Shown piece after piece: positions 18,236-29,040 of a stretch of 64,000 bases of DNA; position 1 is the stretch's first letter; every line of letters begins with the position of its first letter. The translations under genes were made by a program, and so were the position numbers. The notes beneath the pieces are model-generated. The model did not search any database. It had not been told where the DNA came from and worked only from the letters and a program-made list of their open reading frames with translations. The DNA is taken from contig JAUIBA010000012.1 in assembly GCA_030427635.1 (NCBI GenBank), forward strand, positions 1 to 64,000, given 5' to 3'. This stretch comes from Bacteroidia bacterium (lineage in GTDB: Bacteria; Bacteroidota; Bacteroidia; Chitinophagales; Chitinophagaceae).

Positions 18236-19774
18236 TTATCGTTTCTTGCTCCGCTTAGTGCTTGCCTGCTTATGCGCAATTGCAGCCGGTTCTGTGTTCA
18301 CAGGTATAGTATCAGATGGTTCAGGAATGTCTGTTATGGCTTCGCTTTCGCCAGGTTTATAGAATATGAGAAATGCCGGCATAGCAAGACCTAATACATA
18401 CAATGGGTCCATGTAGCGCAGTGTTACCACAGTGGCAGATATGCTGAATGCCATATAGCCGAAGTAGAAAATGCTCCACCCAAAGAACATACCTTTAACT
18501 GAAAGTGCTGTACGCTTCCAGTTACGTATCAGCCGAACGAAGAAAAGCAGGATTGTGCCAATATTCAGAATGTTCAGGATAAAAGAGAGGGCAGGGTAGA
18601 ACCTCATGACATTTTTCTCAAAACCGGGAAACCGGCAATACAATACATCCGTTTCATAACCAAACCACTCCTTTGCAAACCTGTCCAGTTTTGTATTACC
18701 TACATCATACTTTTCCAGCAGCTCATGTTCCGGATAGAAAAAGTTGCGTGTGTTGGGTAGGATAAAGTACTTCAGAAATGCGCCGGGATCTCTTTTTATC
18801 AGGTAGGTTGCATATTCATTCAAAGCAACAGAGGTGGCAAACCATTGAGGGAAATAGCGCTGACGGCTCATTCTCATGTATGTATACTGTACTACTTTAA
18901 GGGGAGATTTTCTGTCCCACATATATACAGAGCCTATAGAGTCTTTCTTTACTACAGAATCTATATAGAGTTTTACTGTTTTATCTATGTTTTTCAGCTC
19001 CAGGGAGGGGAAGGCATTTGTATCAATATCCAGCCTTTTATAGTAGTAAAGTACGTTATTGGCAAGTTGCCAGCCTGAAAAGCCTGAAAATACTCTGACG
19101 CCCGTATCATGCTCTACAGCATTTTGCTGTTGGTACACGGCGGTCATTATTACGATAATAGTAAGAAAGGTGCCGGCTATTCGGTAAAATGTTCTGGTAG
19201 TGAATAGTGCAAAAACAGTAACGCCTATCGCGGGGTAGAACATTGCTGTATATCTTATGCAGAATGTAACGTACAGTACGGCTATCTGCAGGGCAAGGAA
19301 TCCCCATTTTTGTGTACGCATTGCCCATAGACAAAGCGAAAACCAGATAACAGTGAGTGAACAGAATATACTGTCGCTCATAATCATATTAGTCTGGAAT
19401 ATCAGTATAGGGTTTACTATCAGCAATACTAATAGTGGCCACTTTACTTTCTTTTTCAGACCAAAGAGATAGTCAATACTGGTAAAACAGAATAAGCCGG
19501 CTAAAACGAAAAGAAGATATTGAATAAGTACTACTGCAGAATCAGACTGACTTATATATTCCCGTATAAAACGCAGGAATGTAGAATATCCCGTAGGGCG
19601 GTACTGTACAGGTGTATTCAGTCTCGCCCACGATATATAGCTGAGCGAGTCTGCAAAAAAATCTGGCATTGGGAATAGTATCCTCAGAATGGCATAGCAG
19701 GCTGTTGCAATACTCAGTGCAACAAGCAGCATTTTTTTATTTGCCTGCAGATACTGTCTAAAACCGGCTTGCAT
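18236..19774 (-). CDS. Polytopic membrane protein, GT-C glycosyltransferase-like
   Basis: A 512-residue inner-membrane protein with about ten hydrophobic helices (for example LLVALSIATACYAILRIL, VLLIQYLLFVLAGLFCF, FGWSIFYFGYMAFSISATVV) and a large extracytoplasmic loop at about 230-360. The first loop has the acidic DFFADSLSYISWARL segment, like the catalytic Asp loop of GT-C enzymes that use lipid-linked sugars; this assignment is inference. The C-terminal tail is polar and Lys-rich. It follows the FAD oxidoreductase gene by 19 nt on the same strand, so they form an operon. Confidence 0.6.
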   Translation of the reverse strand: MQAGFRQYLQANKKMLLVALSIATACYAILRILFPMPDFFADSLSYISWARLNTPVQYRPTGYSTFLRFIREYISQSDSAVVLIQYLLFVLAGLFCFTSIDYLFGLKKKVKWPLLVLLIVNPILIFQTNMIMSDSIFCSLTVIWFSLCLWAMRTQKWGFLALQIAVLYVTFCIRYTAMFYPAIGVTVFALFTTRTFYRIAGTFLTIIVIMTAVYQQQNAVEHDTGVRVFSGFSGWQLANNVLYYYKRLDIDTNAFPSLELKNIDKTVKLYIDSVVKKDSIGSVYMWDRKSPLKVVQYTYMRMSRQRYFPQWFATSVALNEYATYLIKRDPGAFLKYFILPNTRNFFYPEHELLEKYDVGNTKLDRFAKEWFGYETDVLYCRFPGFEKNVMRFYPALSFILNILNIGTILLFFVRLIRNWKRTALSVKGMFFGWSIFYFGYMAFSISATVVTLRYMDPLYVLGLAMPAFLIFYKPGESEAITDIPEPSDTIPVNTEPAAIAHKQASTKRSKKR

Positions 19775-19793
19775 AGTTTCTGGGGTTTATTCC

Positions 19794-21368
19794 TTATTTA
19801 TTTTCAGACGTTGTTTCATGGTACTCTTTCTCCATGTTTATGCTCCAGATATTTTTCCTGTCTTTACGGCCATTGATAATGTTATCTACGGCAGTAATAG
19901 CAGTAAGCATTGAGTGGTCAGAGTTATTGTATTTATGCATGCCGTTACGGCCTACCAGATACATGTTTTCAAATGTGTCCAGATAATTACGAAGTTCCTC
20001 AAAGCGGTCATAGGTGCCAAAATAGGCTGGGTATGCCTTGTCTATATGTAGTACTACGCTGTCCAGTACATCTTCCTTGTCTATAAGGCCTATCTGTACC
20101 ATTTCGTCTATTGCAAACCTGCGCATTTTATCCTCAGGCATGGTCCATAGTTCATCACCTTCATTACAGAAGTATTCCAGCCCCAGCCACACATGGTTAG
20201 GGTCATTGACCATGTACGGACTCCAGTTATTGAATATCTGCAGTCTGCCTATCTTCACTTCTCTTTCCTGAATATATATCCAGTTGTCCTTTACGGTGTT
20301 TGCCGGCCCGGCTGCCTGATTCGGGTCTCTCTTTATTTTCATTTTCTTCATAAGCAACCCTACGGTTATGAAGTCTCTATACAGCAGTCCATTGGCTATG
20401 GCACGCATGTCGGCAGGTATTTCCCCACCTTTCATATTGTTTACCAGGTCTTTTATAGGCATAGAAGAGAATATGTAGTCACCCTCATATATCTCTTCCT
20501 GGTTGGTTTCTTTATTTATTACCGTTACCGATACTACTTTATTACCGTTTACATTTATTTGTTTTACTTCACGGTGCATGAGTACTTCGCCGCCACCTTT
20601 GGTTACAGTATTAGCTACCGTTTCCCACATCTGTCCGGGGCCATATTTAGGATACAAAAAATACTCTATCAGGCTTGTTTCTGTCTTCTTTTGTTCCAGA
20701 TTCTGTTCTTTTTTGCCTGCCATGCTTTTTGCTGCATGGATTATAGCCTTACTTATAGACAGACCTTTTATACGCTGTGCACCCCATTCTGCAGATATTT
20801 TATTGCAGGGAATACCCCACACCTTTTCTGTATAGTCTTTGAAAAAAGTATTATATAACTCAAAGCCGAATCTGTTAATGAAGAAGTCTTCCAGAGATTG
20901 TTCATTTTTCCGGGGAAACAGTCTTGCTTTTGAGTAGGAGAAAAATATTCTTACCATTCGCAGGAAGCCCAGCTTCATGATAGTATCTACCGTAAGTGAG
21001 ATGGGATAGTTGAAGAAGCGCTTCAGAAAGTATATGCGGGATATCCTGTTGCGTAGCAACATTACCTGGTCCTTATTGTCCGTATTGGGCCTGACGCTGT
21101 TTTGCTCGGCCATTTTAAAGGGGTGCGACTCGTCATTATCCTCTATAGGGAGCACATTCAGCCACCATTCCATTATCCGGCTGGATTTGGAAAAAAAGCG
21201 GTGACCGCCTATATCTATCCTGTTTCCCTTATAGTTTACTGTTTTTGAAAGTCCCCCCACCAGGTCTGAGCGTTCCAGTACCACAGGGACAATATCGGTG
21301 CGTTTCAAGAGTTCATATGCAGCGGTAAGCCCTGCCGGGCCTCCGCCAATGATGATAGCTTTTTTCAT
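19794..21368 (-). CDS. FAD-dependent oxidoreductase (HemY/UDP-galactopyranose mutase-like)
   Basis: A 524-residue flavoprotein. The N-terminus has the Rossmann dinucleotide motif [19 protein letters not shown] with an acidic residue (E33) ending the second strand in [13 protein letters not shown], then [12 protein letters not shown], a signature of the protoporphyrinogen-oxidase/amine-oxidase superfamily. The C-terminal [20 protein letters not shown] motif contacts FAD. Close relatives sit in cell-envelope sugar clusters, acting on nucleotide sugars or isoprenoid-linked precursors; the pairing with a GT-C-like gene supports that. No haem genes are nearby. The substrate is unknown. Confidence 0.75.
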   Translation of the reverse strand: MKKAIIIGGGPAGLTAAYELLKRTDIVPVVLERSDLVGGLSKTVNYKGNRIDIGGHRFFSKSSRIMEWWLNVLPIEDNDESHPFKMAEQNSVRPNTDNKDQVMLLRNRISRIYFLKRFFNYPISLTVDTIMKLGFLRMVRIFFSYSKARLFPRKNEQSLEDFFINRFGFELYNTFFKDYTEKVWGIPCNKISAEWGAQRIKGLSISKAIIHAAKSMAGKKEQNLEQKKTETSLIEYFLYPKYGPGQMWETVANTVTKGGGEVLMHREVKQINVNGNKVVSVTVINKETNQEEIYEGDYIFSSMPIKDLVNNMKGGEIPADMRAIANGLLYRDFITVGLLMKKMKIKRDPNQAAGPANTVKDNWIYIQEREVKIGRLQIFNNWSPYMVNDPNHVWLGLEYFCNEGDELWTMPEDKMRRFAIDEMVQIGLIDKEDVLDSVVLHIDKAYPAYFGTYDRFEELRNYLDTFENMYLVGRNGMHKYNNSDHSMLTAITAVDNIINGRKDRKNIWSINMEKEYHETTSENK

Positions 21369-21642
21369 TAAAGTTTATAAATACAGGTTCGGTTATTTTC
21401 ATACATCTGGTATTGTTTGGTTACGGACAGGTAGGGTATAGTTCTGTATTTATTTATCTGTGCAATGAAAATACCTAATCGTATCAAACCGGATATCCAG
21501 TAAACGTATGTTTAAAAGCAAGTCTAACAAAAATAATGATTAAAATAGCATTAAAGTACCGGTTATCTTACATTCTTTTATATTGTTAGTCAAATATCTT
21601 ATAAATATTAACTTCCGGAAAAAGTAAGCCAGGAATGAGCAT

Positions 21643-21678
21643 TTTGAGTTCAATTGAACTAAAAGAAATGTATTTTTG
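21643..21678 (+). promoter_or_regulatory. Promoter with palindromic spacer upstream of giant T9SS gene
   Basis: TTTG at 21643-21646 and a perfect TATTTTTG at 21671-21678, 24 nt apart. The spacer begins with a perfect 14-bp palindrome, AGTTCAATTGAACT (21647-21660), well placed for a repressor or activator. The predicted leader is about 210 nt. Elsewhere in the 21369-21895 gap I see only AT-rich sequence without genes. Confidence 0.4.
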
Positions 21679-21895
21679 TAATGTCGGGCATACCATGCAG
21701 TAAGGTTGTCTGCAGCGATTAGAATAACAGTTTCAGCGTGTCATCTTAATATCGTTGCAGCGTCTATCTCCTGCACCACTACAATGTACTTTTCCGGCCA
21801 TGACCCATTTCGTCCGGATGGGTACATCTGCATAGTAGCAGGTGTATGGCTGGTACACATTATTTTATGAATTTGTAGTGATGATAATCGCTTTT

Positions 21896-24800
21896 ATGGA
21901 ACAACTTTTTACTAACAGCGTCAGGCCGCAGTTCAGGTATTTCCTGGCAGGAATACTATCTCTGCTTTCACTGACCCCCTATGCTCAGTCTGTAACCTGG
22001 TACAGAGACCTTGATGGTGATGGATGGGGGAATCCATCTGTTACCACAACGGCTACATCACAGCCTGCAGGATATGTGCTGAATAATCTGGACTGTAACG
22101 ACAACAATGTCAATACAACTATCTGGGCCACGCTGGGGGCTGGTATTTCTGAATACTCGGCAGGTTATACATTTATACGTGTTGATGGCTCCGGTACTCC
22201 TTATGTAGCATTCAATGACAACACCTCCAAAGGAAGTGTGATGAAGTATAGCGGTGGCTCATGGTCTTACGTGGGGGTACAGAAGTTTACCAGCGGTCAG
22301 GCAGAGTATATATCAATGGATTTTGACAACTCCGGCAATCCATACATGGCATACCGGGACAACGGCTATAAGGGCTCAGTGATGCGTTTTAATGGCTCGT
22401 CATGGGAGTATTTCGGAGGCAGCTACCAGTTTACACCCGGTGGCGCGCAATACATGTCATTGGTAATGGATGCTTCCAATACGCCATATGTTGCCTATCG
22501 CGATGAATACTGGATGTATAGTAACAAAGCTACCGTGATGAAATACAATGGTAGCTCATGGGTGCCGGTTGGCTCCCAGGGATTCACTTCCGGCTCTGTC
22601 ACTTACACATCGTTGGCTATAGATGGTAGCGGTACACTTTATCTTGCTTTCTCTGATGGTTCCAACAGTAACAAGGTTACTGTGATGAAGTACAACGGGA
22701 GCAGCTGGGTAAACGTAGGTAGTGCAGGGCTTTCCGCTTCATCCGCTAGTTACATATCCCTTGCATTGGATAATGCAGGTACCCCATATGTAGCATACAG
22801 CGACGGGAATGCCAGCAATAAGGTCACCGTACGTAAGTTCAATGGTAGCTCATGGACTAGCGTAGGCTCTTCAGGGTTTTCGGCAGGGGGGGCTAACTAT
22901 GTATCGCTGGCTATAGATAAGGCAAAAAATCCTGTAGTTGTATACCAGGATGGTGGCAACAGTAACAAGGCTACTGTAATGAAATATAATGGTAGTTCCT
23001 GGGTTAGTGTACTCACCGCACCGGTAACATCATCCTCTGCAGCATACAGCACAGTAGCCCTTAGTGAATATGGTGTCCCTTATATAGCTTATCAGGATGC
23101 AGGCATCAGTAATAAGTTGTCTGTAATGAATCTGGAGCCTGTGGTAAACTATGCTACAATTCCTTCTGTATCATCTACTGCAAGTACTCTGTGTGCAGCA
23201 ACTACAGTTACACTCACCGCTACAGGTACACTCAATGATGCTACTTCGTGGAAGTGGTACAGCGGCTCATGTGGGGGAACATATATAGGTACAGGGGCTT
23301 CGGTAACTACGTCTGTATCAGGTACCACCACATACTATGTGCGTGGTGAAAATATATGTCCTTCGTCTGATGGAGATTGTGGTTTTGCCACTGTTACACT
23401 TACAGCTCCTGCTACATGGTATAAAGATGCCGATGGCGATGGCTGGGGAAACCCCTCTCTTACCACTACATCGTGTACCCGGCCTGCTACATATGTTTCC
23501 AATAATATTGATTGTAATGATGCCGTTACTACTTCCACTCTTTACTATAAGCTCAGCAGTGATGCGGTTGCGGTAAATCAGGTTCAGTATACATCGGTAG
23601 CTATCGATAAAACAACCAATACGCCTTATGTGGCTTTTTATGAAAGCTACAACAAGGGTTCAGTAATGAAGTACCAGAGTGGAAACTGGAGCTATGTAGG
23701 AGGTTCTCAGTTTACAGATGGTCCTACTCAGTTCAATACCCTGGCTATAGATGGCTCCGGTACCCCATACATGGCATACCAGGATAGCTGGAATGGTGCT
23801 TCTGTAAGGAAGTTCAATGGTAGTAGCTGGGTACAGGTAGGCTCCAGAAACTTCTCAGATGCAGGGGCTTCATATGTCTCAATGGCGCTGGACCCTTCAG
23901 GTACACCCTATGTAGTGTATAAAGATGCCTATTATATGTATGGCAATAAGGCTACTGTGATGAAGTATAACGGTAGCTCATGGGCATATGTGGGTGTGCC
24001 GGGATTTTCTTCCGGTAATGCCGACTATACCAGCATTGCTATAGATGGCGGTGGCTCGCCCTATGTGGCGTTTTCTGATGGTAGTAACAGCGGTCGCGTT
24101 ACGGTGATGCGTTATTTGAGTGGCTCATGGTCGGTAGTTGGTAGTGCCGGTTTCTCTGCGGGTTCTGCCTCCTATATAAATATTGCAGTAAACAGTACCG
24201 GCACACCATATGTGGTATACAAGGATGGTGGTAATGGCAGCCGCGCTACAGTTATGCGTTTTAACGGTACCAGTTGGGTGAATGTAGGCAGCGCAGGTTT
24301 TACTCCGGGCTCGGTTAACTATACCTCGCTGGCTGTTGATGATGGTGATTATGTATACGTAGCCTTTAGTGATGCTGCTAATAGTAACCGTGCTTCTGTA
24401 ATGAAGTATAATGGTTCTTCATGGGCTCTTCATGGGCCGGCTGGCTTTTCTACCGGTACCAGCAACTATAACACGATTGCCCTTGATAATTATGGTATTC
24501 CTGTTATTGCTTTTCAGGACAATTCAGAAAGCAATAAGTGCTTTGTAATGAAGGCAGGACCTAATGCTACTGCACCTACCACACCTACGGTTGCTGCATC
24601 GGCAGGCTCTGTAAGTTGTGGCAGTGCGCTTACACTTACCGCTACCGGTACGCTCAATGGTGCCGGAGCGTGGTATTGGTATAGTGGCAGCTGTGGTGGC
24701 ACATTTGTAGGTTCTGGTAGCCCTCTTACTATAAACCCTACTGCCAGCGCTACCTATTATGCGGTAGGTGATGGTGGCTGCCTTACTACTCCTGGCAATT

Positions 24801-27800
24801 GTAGTAGTGGCGTATCTGTATCTGTTACGGCAGCCCCTCCTCCTGTAGCTGACATTGCCGGAGTAACCACCACAGTCTGCGAAGGGCAGACAATTACGCT
24901 TACTAATACTACTCCCGGTGGTAGCTGGAGCAGTAGTAATAACTCCAGAGCTACGGTAGATGCGGCAGGTGTTGTAACAGGACTTTCTTCCGCAGGCAAT
25001 GTTTATATATCATATACAGTTACAAATGCGTGTGGTACTACAAGTAAAAGGGTTGAAGTAGATGTCCTTAATGGCCCCGGCCCCATAACAGGTACTTTCG
25101 AAATCTGTGACGGTGAAACATCTAATTTGAATTCAACAGGTAGTGGCGACTGGACCAGTAGCAATACATCGGTAGCAACTGTTGCAAGTTCAGGAAATGT
25201 AACGTCTTTATCGGCAGGCACTACTACTATCTCAAAAGCTAATGCTTCAGGTTGTTACCGTACGGCTGTTGTCACTGTCAATCCTCAGCCCGGTGCTATA
25301 ACAGGAACTCTGGCATTGTGTGGAGGCGCTACCGCTACTCTGGGCAATAGCGTGTCCGGCGGGACATGGACAAGCACTAACACTTCTGTTGCCACCATCA
25401 ATATGTCATCTGGTGTAGTAACGTCTGGTGCCACCGGTACTACTACTATCAGTTATGTCACTACTGGTGGATGCTTTGTTACTGCAGTACTTACGGTCCT
25501 GGCTACCCCTGCCGATATATCAGGTACATTTATTTTATGCTCAGGTGCCTCAGAATTGCTGTCTTCAAGTGGCACAGGTAGCTGGAGTAGCAGCAATGCT
25601 GCCATAGCCAGTGTTAGTGGAGCCGATGCCAGTGCTACTGTAAGCGGTGTTGCCGCAGGTACTGCCATCATTACACATACAGTGGATGCTACTGGCTGTT
25701 ATAAAACGGCAACAGTTACAATAAACGCCGCCCCTCCTGTTATTGGAGGATTCACTGTTATATGCATAGACGCTGCCGGTACGCTCACTAATGCCACCGC
25801 CGGCGGTACATGGAGCAGCACCAATACTTCCCGTGCTACTATCAATGCCTCTACTGGTGTTGTATCTCCCGTATCGGCAGGAACTGTCACTATCAGTTAT
25901 ACTATGCCCGGGGGGTGTGCAGCTACTACAGTTCTTACTGTAGCATCTACTCCTGGCAATATTACAGGTACACTCACTACCTGCCCTTCTGCTACTACGC
26001 AGCTATACTCATCAGGTGCCGGTACATGGGCCAGTAGTAATACTTCAGTAGCTACCATCAACACTTCAGGTCTGGTGTCAGGCAGTGCAGCCGGTACTAC
26101 TATCATTACACATACTACATCATCCTCTGGTTGTCGCACTACGCGCGTAGTTACGGTTAACAGTCTCCCGGCAGCAGTCTCCGGCCCGCTGGGGGCATGT
26201 GCGGGTGGTACTGCCACGCTTACCAATGCTACAGCCGGTGGTACATGGGTAAGTGCCAATACTTCCCGTGCTACTATAGGTGCTACTTCCGGTGTCGTAA
26301 CACCTGTTTCAGTTGGTACCGTTACCATCAGTTATGTAGTGTCAGCTACAGGCTGCATGCGCACCGCAGTTTTCTCTGTTAATGCTACTCCTGCACTTTC
26401 CTCTGTTTCTAACGGTGGCCCTGTATGTGTAGGTGGTGCACTTACACTCAGCAGCTCTGGTCCCACTAATGTTACATCTTATCTCTGGTCAGGACCCGTA
26501 GCTATAACATCGGCTACATCAGCGTCAGCATCAGTTGCGTCAGCTACTGCAGCAGCAGGCGGCACTTATACACTTACGGTTTCTAATGGTTCATTTTCTG
26601 GTTGCAGCCGGGCATACACTACTACCGCTACTGTGAAAAGTAAACCTGTAGCAGCACCTTCCAATGATGGCCCGGTATGTGCCGGTGGTACGGTTACACT
26701 TACTGCAAACCCTTCTGGTGGTGCCACTACTTATCTATGGAGTGGTCCCGGGCTTGCATCATCTACAGTTGAGAACCCTACTGCTGCACCTTCTGCTACA
26801 TCTGTTTATTCGCTTACTGTTACAGATGGCAGCGGGCATCCCGGCTGTAGCCCGTCTACGGTATATACTACCTTAGTTACTTATAATGCAGCGCCCACAG
26901 CTGCACCATCCAATGACGGGCCTATCTGTTCAGGTGCTACGGTTACACTAAGTGCCAATCCTTCGGGCAGTACCAACAGATATTCGTGGAGTGGGCCTGA
27001 TCTGTCATCTACTACAGTACAGAATCCTACTGCTACACCTACAGTAACCTCGGTATATTCTCTGGTAGTAAGCTATAATACAGGATTGCCCGGCTGTAGC
27101 CCTGCTACTGTTTATACTACAGAGGTTACTGTGACACCGGGCGGTAACAACTGGCTGGGTACTGTAAGTAACGACTGGTTTACTGCAGCCAACTGGTGTA
27201 GCGGTGTGCCCACATCTGCCACTGTTGTCACAATACCGGCAGGTACACCATTTCAGCCACTGGTAGCTTCAGGCACTGCATCGGTAAAAGATATAACTAT
27301 AGCTGCTACAGCTACACTTACTGTAACCGGTGGTACATTCCGTATCAGCGGTGCTGTTTCTACTCCGGTTGCAGGCACATTTGTAGCATCGGGTGGTACT
27401 ATAGAGATGAATGGCACTGCAGCCCAGACACTTGGCTCCAGCGTTTTTGCAGGCAATACTGTTAATAACTTCACCGTTTCAAATGCTGCTGGTGTTACGC
27501 TCACAGGAGCATTGCAGGTAAAGGGTATTGTAAAAGCAGCTACTGGTGATCTCGCCTCGAATGGCAACCTTACACTTCTTTCAGATGCATCACACACAGC
27601 GCTTGTAGATGGTAGCGGCACCGGCAATATTACCGGCGATGCTACTATGCAGCGTTACCTGCCTTCTGCTTATGGATACAAATACGTTAGTTCTCCTTTT
27701 ACCACATTGCCTGTAAGTGCATGGGCTCCATGGGTAGACCTTGGTGCCACTTTTCCACGCTTTTATACATACGATGAGAATTTGGCTACCGCAGGCTGGG

Positions 27801-28954
27801 TAACCTATACTACACCATCAGGCACTCTGGCTCCATTTAGTGGTTATGCAGCTAATATGGGTACTGCTGCTACTCCTGTTACAGTTAGTCTTACAGGGCA
27901 GTTCAATAATGGTACGCAGTCGGCAACACTTTATAACAGGAACCGTACCTATACACTTGGCTTTAATCTGATGGGTAATCCTTATCCATCTCCTGTTAAC
28001 TGGGACGCCGCATCAGGATGGACACGTACCAATGTTGATAATGCAGTCTATTATTTCAATGCCAGCGATACCAATCAGTACACAGGTATTTACAGTGCTT
28101 ATGTAGGGGGCGTTTCCAGCGATGGAATAGCAGGTAATATCATAGCACCCATGCAGGGCTTTTTCGTACACGTATCAGACGGTGCATATCCGGTTACAGG
28201 CACGCTGGGGATGACCAATCAGGTACGTACTACAGACCTTGCACCGGTATATCATAAAGCAACAGCTACCCGGCCTTTGTTACGCTTAGAGGCTGGATAT
28301 GCATCTTCGCAGTATCGTACCGACCCTGCCGTTATCTATATGGTGGATGATGCTTCCGGTAACTTTAATCGCGACAGAGATGCCCTGAAGCTGATGAATA
28401 CGGATTCAACATTCCCGAATCTTTACAGCATATCAGGCGATGAGATGAAGTTGGCTATACAGTCGGTACGTCATATTTCAGACAGTACTACCATCATTCC
28501 ACTGGGTATTCAGTTACCTGCCGATGGTAGCATGTTTATAGGCATGCGCACCATGGATAATATACCTGATGGTACAAATGTGTATCTGTATGATGCGGGT
28601 GCTCATGTTACGCTCGATGTGCGCAGTGAGTTGCCATATTTTGTACAGCTGGGCAAAGGCGTTTATGAAAATCGTTTCTTCCTGATGCTCACCGCTAAGA
28701 ATAAGAATGAATTGCCGGTGGCAGATGGTGGCGTGAATATTTATGCTTCAGGCACTACCCTGTATCTGTATTCACTCATTGCGTCAGGAGATTTTTCTGT
28801 AACTGATCTGCTGGGGCGTGAAGTATTACAAACGCATATATCCGGTGCCGGCTATCATGAGGTAAGAGCATCAGGTATACCTCCGGGTATTTACTTTGCT
28901 ACTTTCCACTCAGCACTGGGGCGTAAATCGGTCAAAGTATTTCTTGGCAACTAA
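21896..28954 (+). CDS. Giant multi-domain T9SS-secreted protein (2352 residues)
   Basis: ATG at 21896 gives a signal peptide ending SLTPYAQ. Modules in order: a calcium-type motif WYRDLDGDGWGN (about 37); a propeller-like array of about eight 45-residue repeats, each with GTPYVAYxD and VMKYNGSSWxxVG (about 80-410); an Ig-like domain; a second WYKDADGDGWGN (about 507); a second, related propeller array (about 545-885); a second Ig-like domain; six or seven Ig/BIg2-type repeats with GTWSSxNTSxATI (about 980-1500); more Ig/PKD-like repeats (about 1500-1750); a beta-helix-like part; and a T9SS type A sorting domain (last 80 residues, GIYFATF). Likely a surface adhesin or matrix protein. No enzymatic motif is seen. 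Confidence 0.85.
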   Translation: MEQLFTNSVRPQFRYFLAGILSLLSLTPYAQSVTWYRDLDGDGWGNPSVTTTATSQPAGYVLNNLDCNDNNVNTTIWATLGAGISEYSAGYTFIRVDGSGTPYVAFNDNTSKGSVMKYSGGSWSYVGVQKFTSGQAEYISMDFDNSGNPYMAYRDNGYKGSVMRFNGSSWEYFGGSYQFTPGGAQYMSLVMDASNTPYVAYRDEYWMYSNKATVMKYNGSSWVPVGSQGFTSGSVTYTSLAIDGSGTLYLAFSDGSNSNKVTVMKYNGSSWVNVGSAGLSASSASYISLALDNAGTPYVAYSDGNASNKVTVRKFNGSSWTSVGSSGFSAGGANYVSLAIDKAKNPVVVYQDGGNSNKATVMKYNGSSWVSVLTAPVTSSSAAYSTVALSEYGVPYIAYQDAGISNKLSVMNLEPVVNYATIPSVSSTASTLCAATTVTLTATGTLNDATSWKWYSGSCGGTYIGTGASVTTSVSGTTTYYVRGENICPSSDGDCGFATVTLTAPATWYKDADGDGWGNPSLTTTSCTRPATYVSNNIDCNDAVTTSTLYYKLSSDAVAVNQVQYTSVAIDKTTNTPYVAFYESYNKGSVMKYQSGNWSYVGGSQFTDGPTQFNTLAIDGSGTPYMAYQDSWNGASVRKFNGSSWVQVGSRNFSDAGASYVSMALDPSGTPYVVYKDAYYMYGNKATVMKYNGSSWAYVGVPGFSSGNADYTSIAIDGGGSPYVAFSDGSNSGRVTVMRYLSGSWSVVGSAGFSAGSASYINIAVNSTGTPYVVYKDGGNGSRATVMRFNGTSWVNVGSAGFTPGSVNYTSLAVDDGDYVYVAFSDAANSNRASVMKYNGSSWALHGPAGFSTGTSNYNTIALDNYGIPVIAFQDNSESNKCFVMKAGPNATAPTTPTVAASAGSVSCGSALTLTATGTLNGAGAWYWYSGSCGGTFVGSGSPLTINPTASATYYAVGDGGCLTTPGNCSSGVSVSVTAAPPPVADIAGVTTTVCEGQTITLTNTTPGGSWSSSNNSRATVDAAGVVTGLSSAGNVYISYTVTNACGTTSKRVEVDVLNGPGPITGTFEICDGETSNLNSTGSGDWTSSNTSVATVASSGNVTSLSAGTTTISKANASGCYRTAVVTVNPQPGAITGTLALCGGATATLGNSVSGGTWTSTNTSVATINMSSGVVTSGATGTTTISYVTTGGCFVTAVLTVLATPADISGTFILCSGASELLSSSGTGSWSSSNAAIASVSGADASATVSGVAAGTAIITHTVDATGCYKTATVTINAAPPVIGGFTVICIDAAGTLTNATAGGTWSSTNTSRATINASTGVVSPVSAGTVTISYTMPGGCAATTVLTVASTPGNITGTLTTCPSATTQLYSSGAGTWASSNTSVATINTSGLVSGSAAGTTIITHTTSSSGCRTTRVVTVNSLPAAVSGPLGACAGGTATLTNATAGGTWVSANTSRATIGATSGVVTPVSVGTVTISYVVSATGCMRTAVFSVNATPALSSVSNGGPVCVGGALTLSSSGPTNVTSYLWSGPVAITSATSASASVASATAAAGGTYTLTVSNGSFSGCSRAYTTTATVKSKPVAAPSNDGPVCAGGTVTLTANPSGGATTYLWSGPGLASSTVENPTAAPSATSVYSLTVTDGSGHPGCSPSTVYTTLVTYNAAPTAAPSNDGPICSGATVTLSANPSGSTNRYSWSGPDLSSTTVQNPTATPTVTSVYSLVVSYNTGLPGCSPATVYTTEVTVTPGGNNWLGTVSNDWFTAANWCSGVPTSATVVTIPAGTPFQPLVASGTASVKDITIAATATLTVTGGTFRISGAVSTPVAGTFVASGGTIEMNGTAAQTLGSSVFAGNTVNNFTVSNAAGVTLTGALQVKGIVKAATGDLASNGNLTLLSDASHTALVDGSGTGNITGDATMQRYLPSAYGYKYVSSPFTTLPVSAWAPWVDLGATFPRFYTYDENLATAGWVTYTTPSGTLAPFSGYAANMGTAATPVTVSLTGQFNNGTQSATLYNRNRTYTLGFNLMGNPYPSPVNWDAASGWTRTNVDNAVYYFNASDTNQYTGIYSAYVGGVSSDGIAGNIIAPMQGFFVHVSDGAYPVTGTLGMTNQVRTTDLAPVYHKATATRPLLRLEAGYASSQYRTDPAVIYMVDDASGNFNRDRDALKLMNTDSTFPNLYSISGDEMKLAIQSVRHISDSTTIIPLGIQLPADGSMFIGMRTMDNIPDGTNVYLYDAGAHVTLDVRSELPYFVQLGKGVYENRFFLMLTAKNKNELPVADGGVNIYASGTTLYLYSLIASGDFSVTDLLGREVLQTHISGAGYHEVRASGIPPGIYFATFHSALGRKSVKVFLGN
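22140..24560 (+). repeat. Two-fold internal duplication (motif plus propeller array plus Ig)
   Basis: Each half contains a DGDGWGN motif, then about eight blades, then an Ig-like domain with WYSGSCGGT. Both copies align in order, showing duplication of a unit of about 1.4 kb within the gene; the sequences have since diverged. Bounds given cover the two blade arrays. Confidence 0.75.
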
Positions 28955-28975
28955 TCACAACATGTGATGTGGTAA

Positions 28976-29040
28976 AGTATAGTCTGTGATATAAGGTGTG
29001 CTGAATGTATATTCAGGTGCTGTGTATTACAGACTATACT
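28976..29040. terminator. Large stem-loop between convergent genes
   Basis: A perfect 12-bp basal stem (28976-28987 with 29029-29040) encloses a second hairpin, CTGAAT-GTAT-ATTCAG (29001-29016). The right arm covers the stop codon of the minus-strand gene. No T-run follows, so it may be a bidirectional end structure or an RNA-protecting element. Confidence 0.5.

Noticed and set aside
25897-26328. Antisense Val/Ala/Pro-rich frames within the giant T9SS gene
   Set aside because: Produced by the repetitive Ser/Thr/Gly codons of the sense gene.
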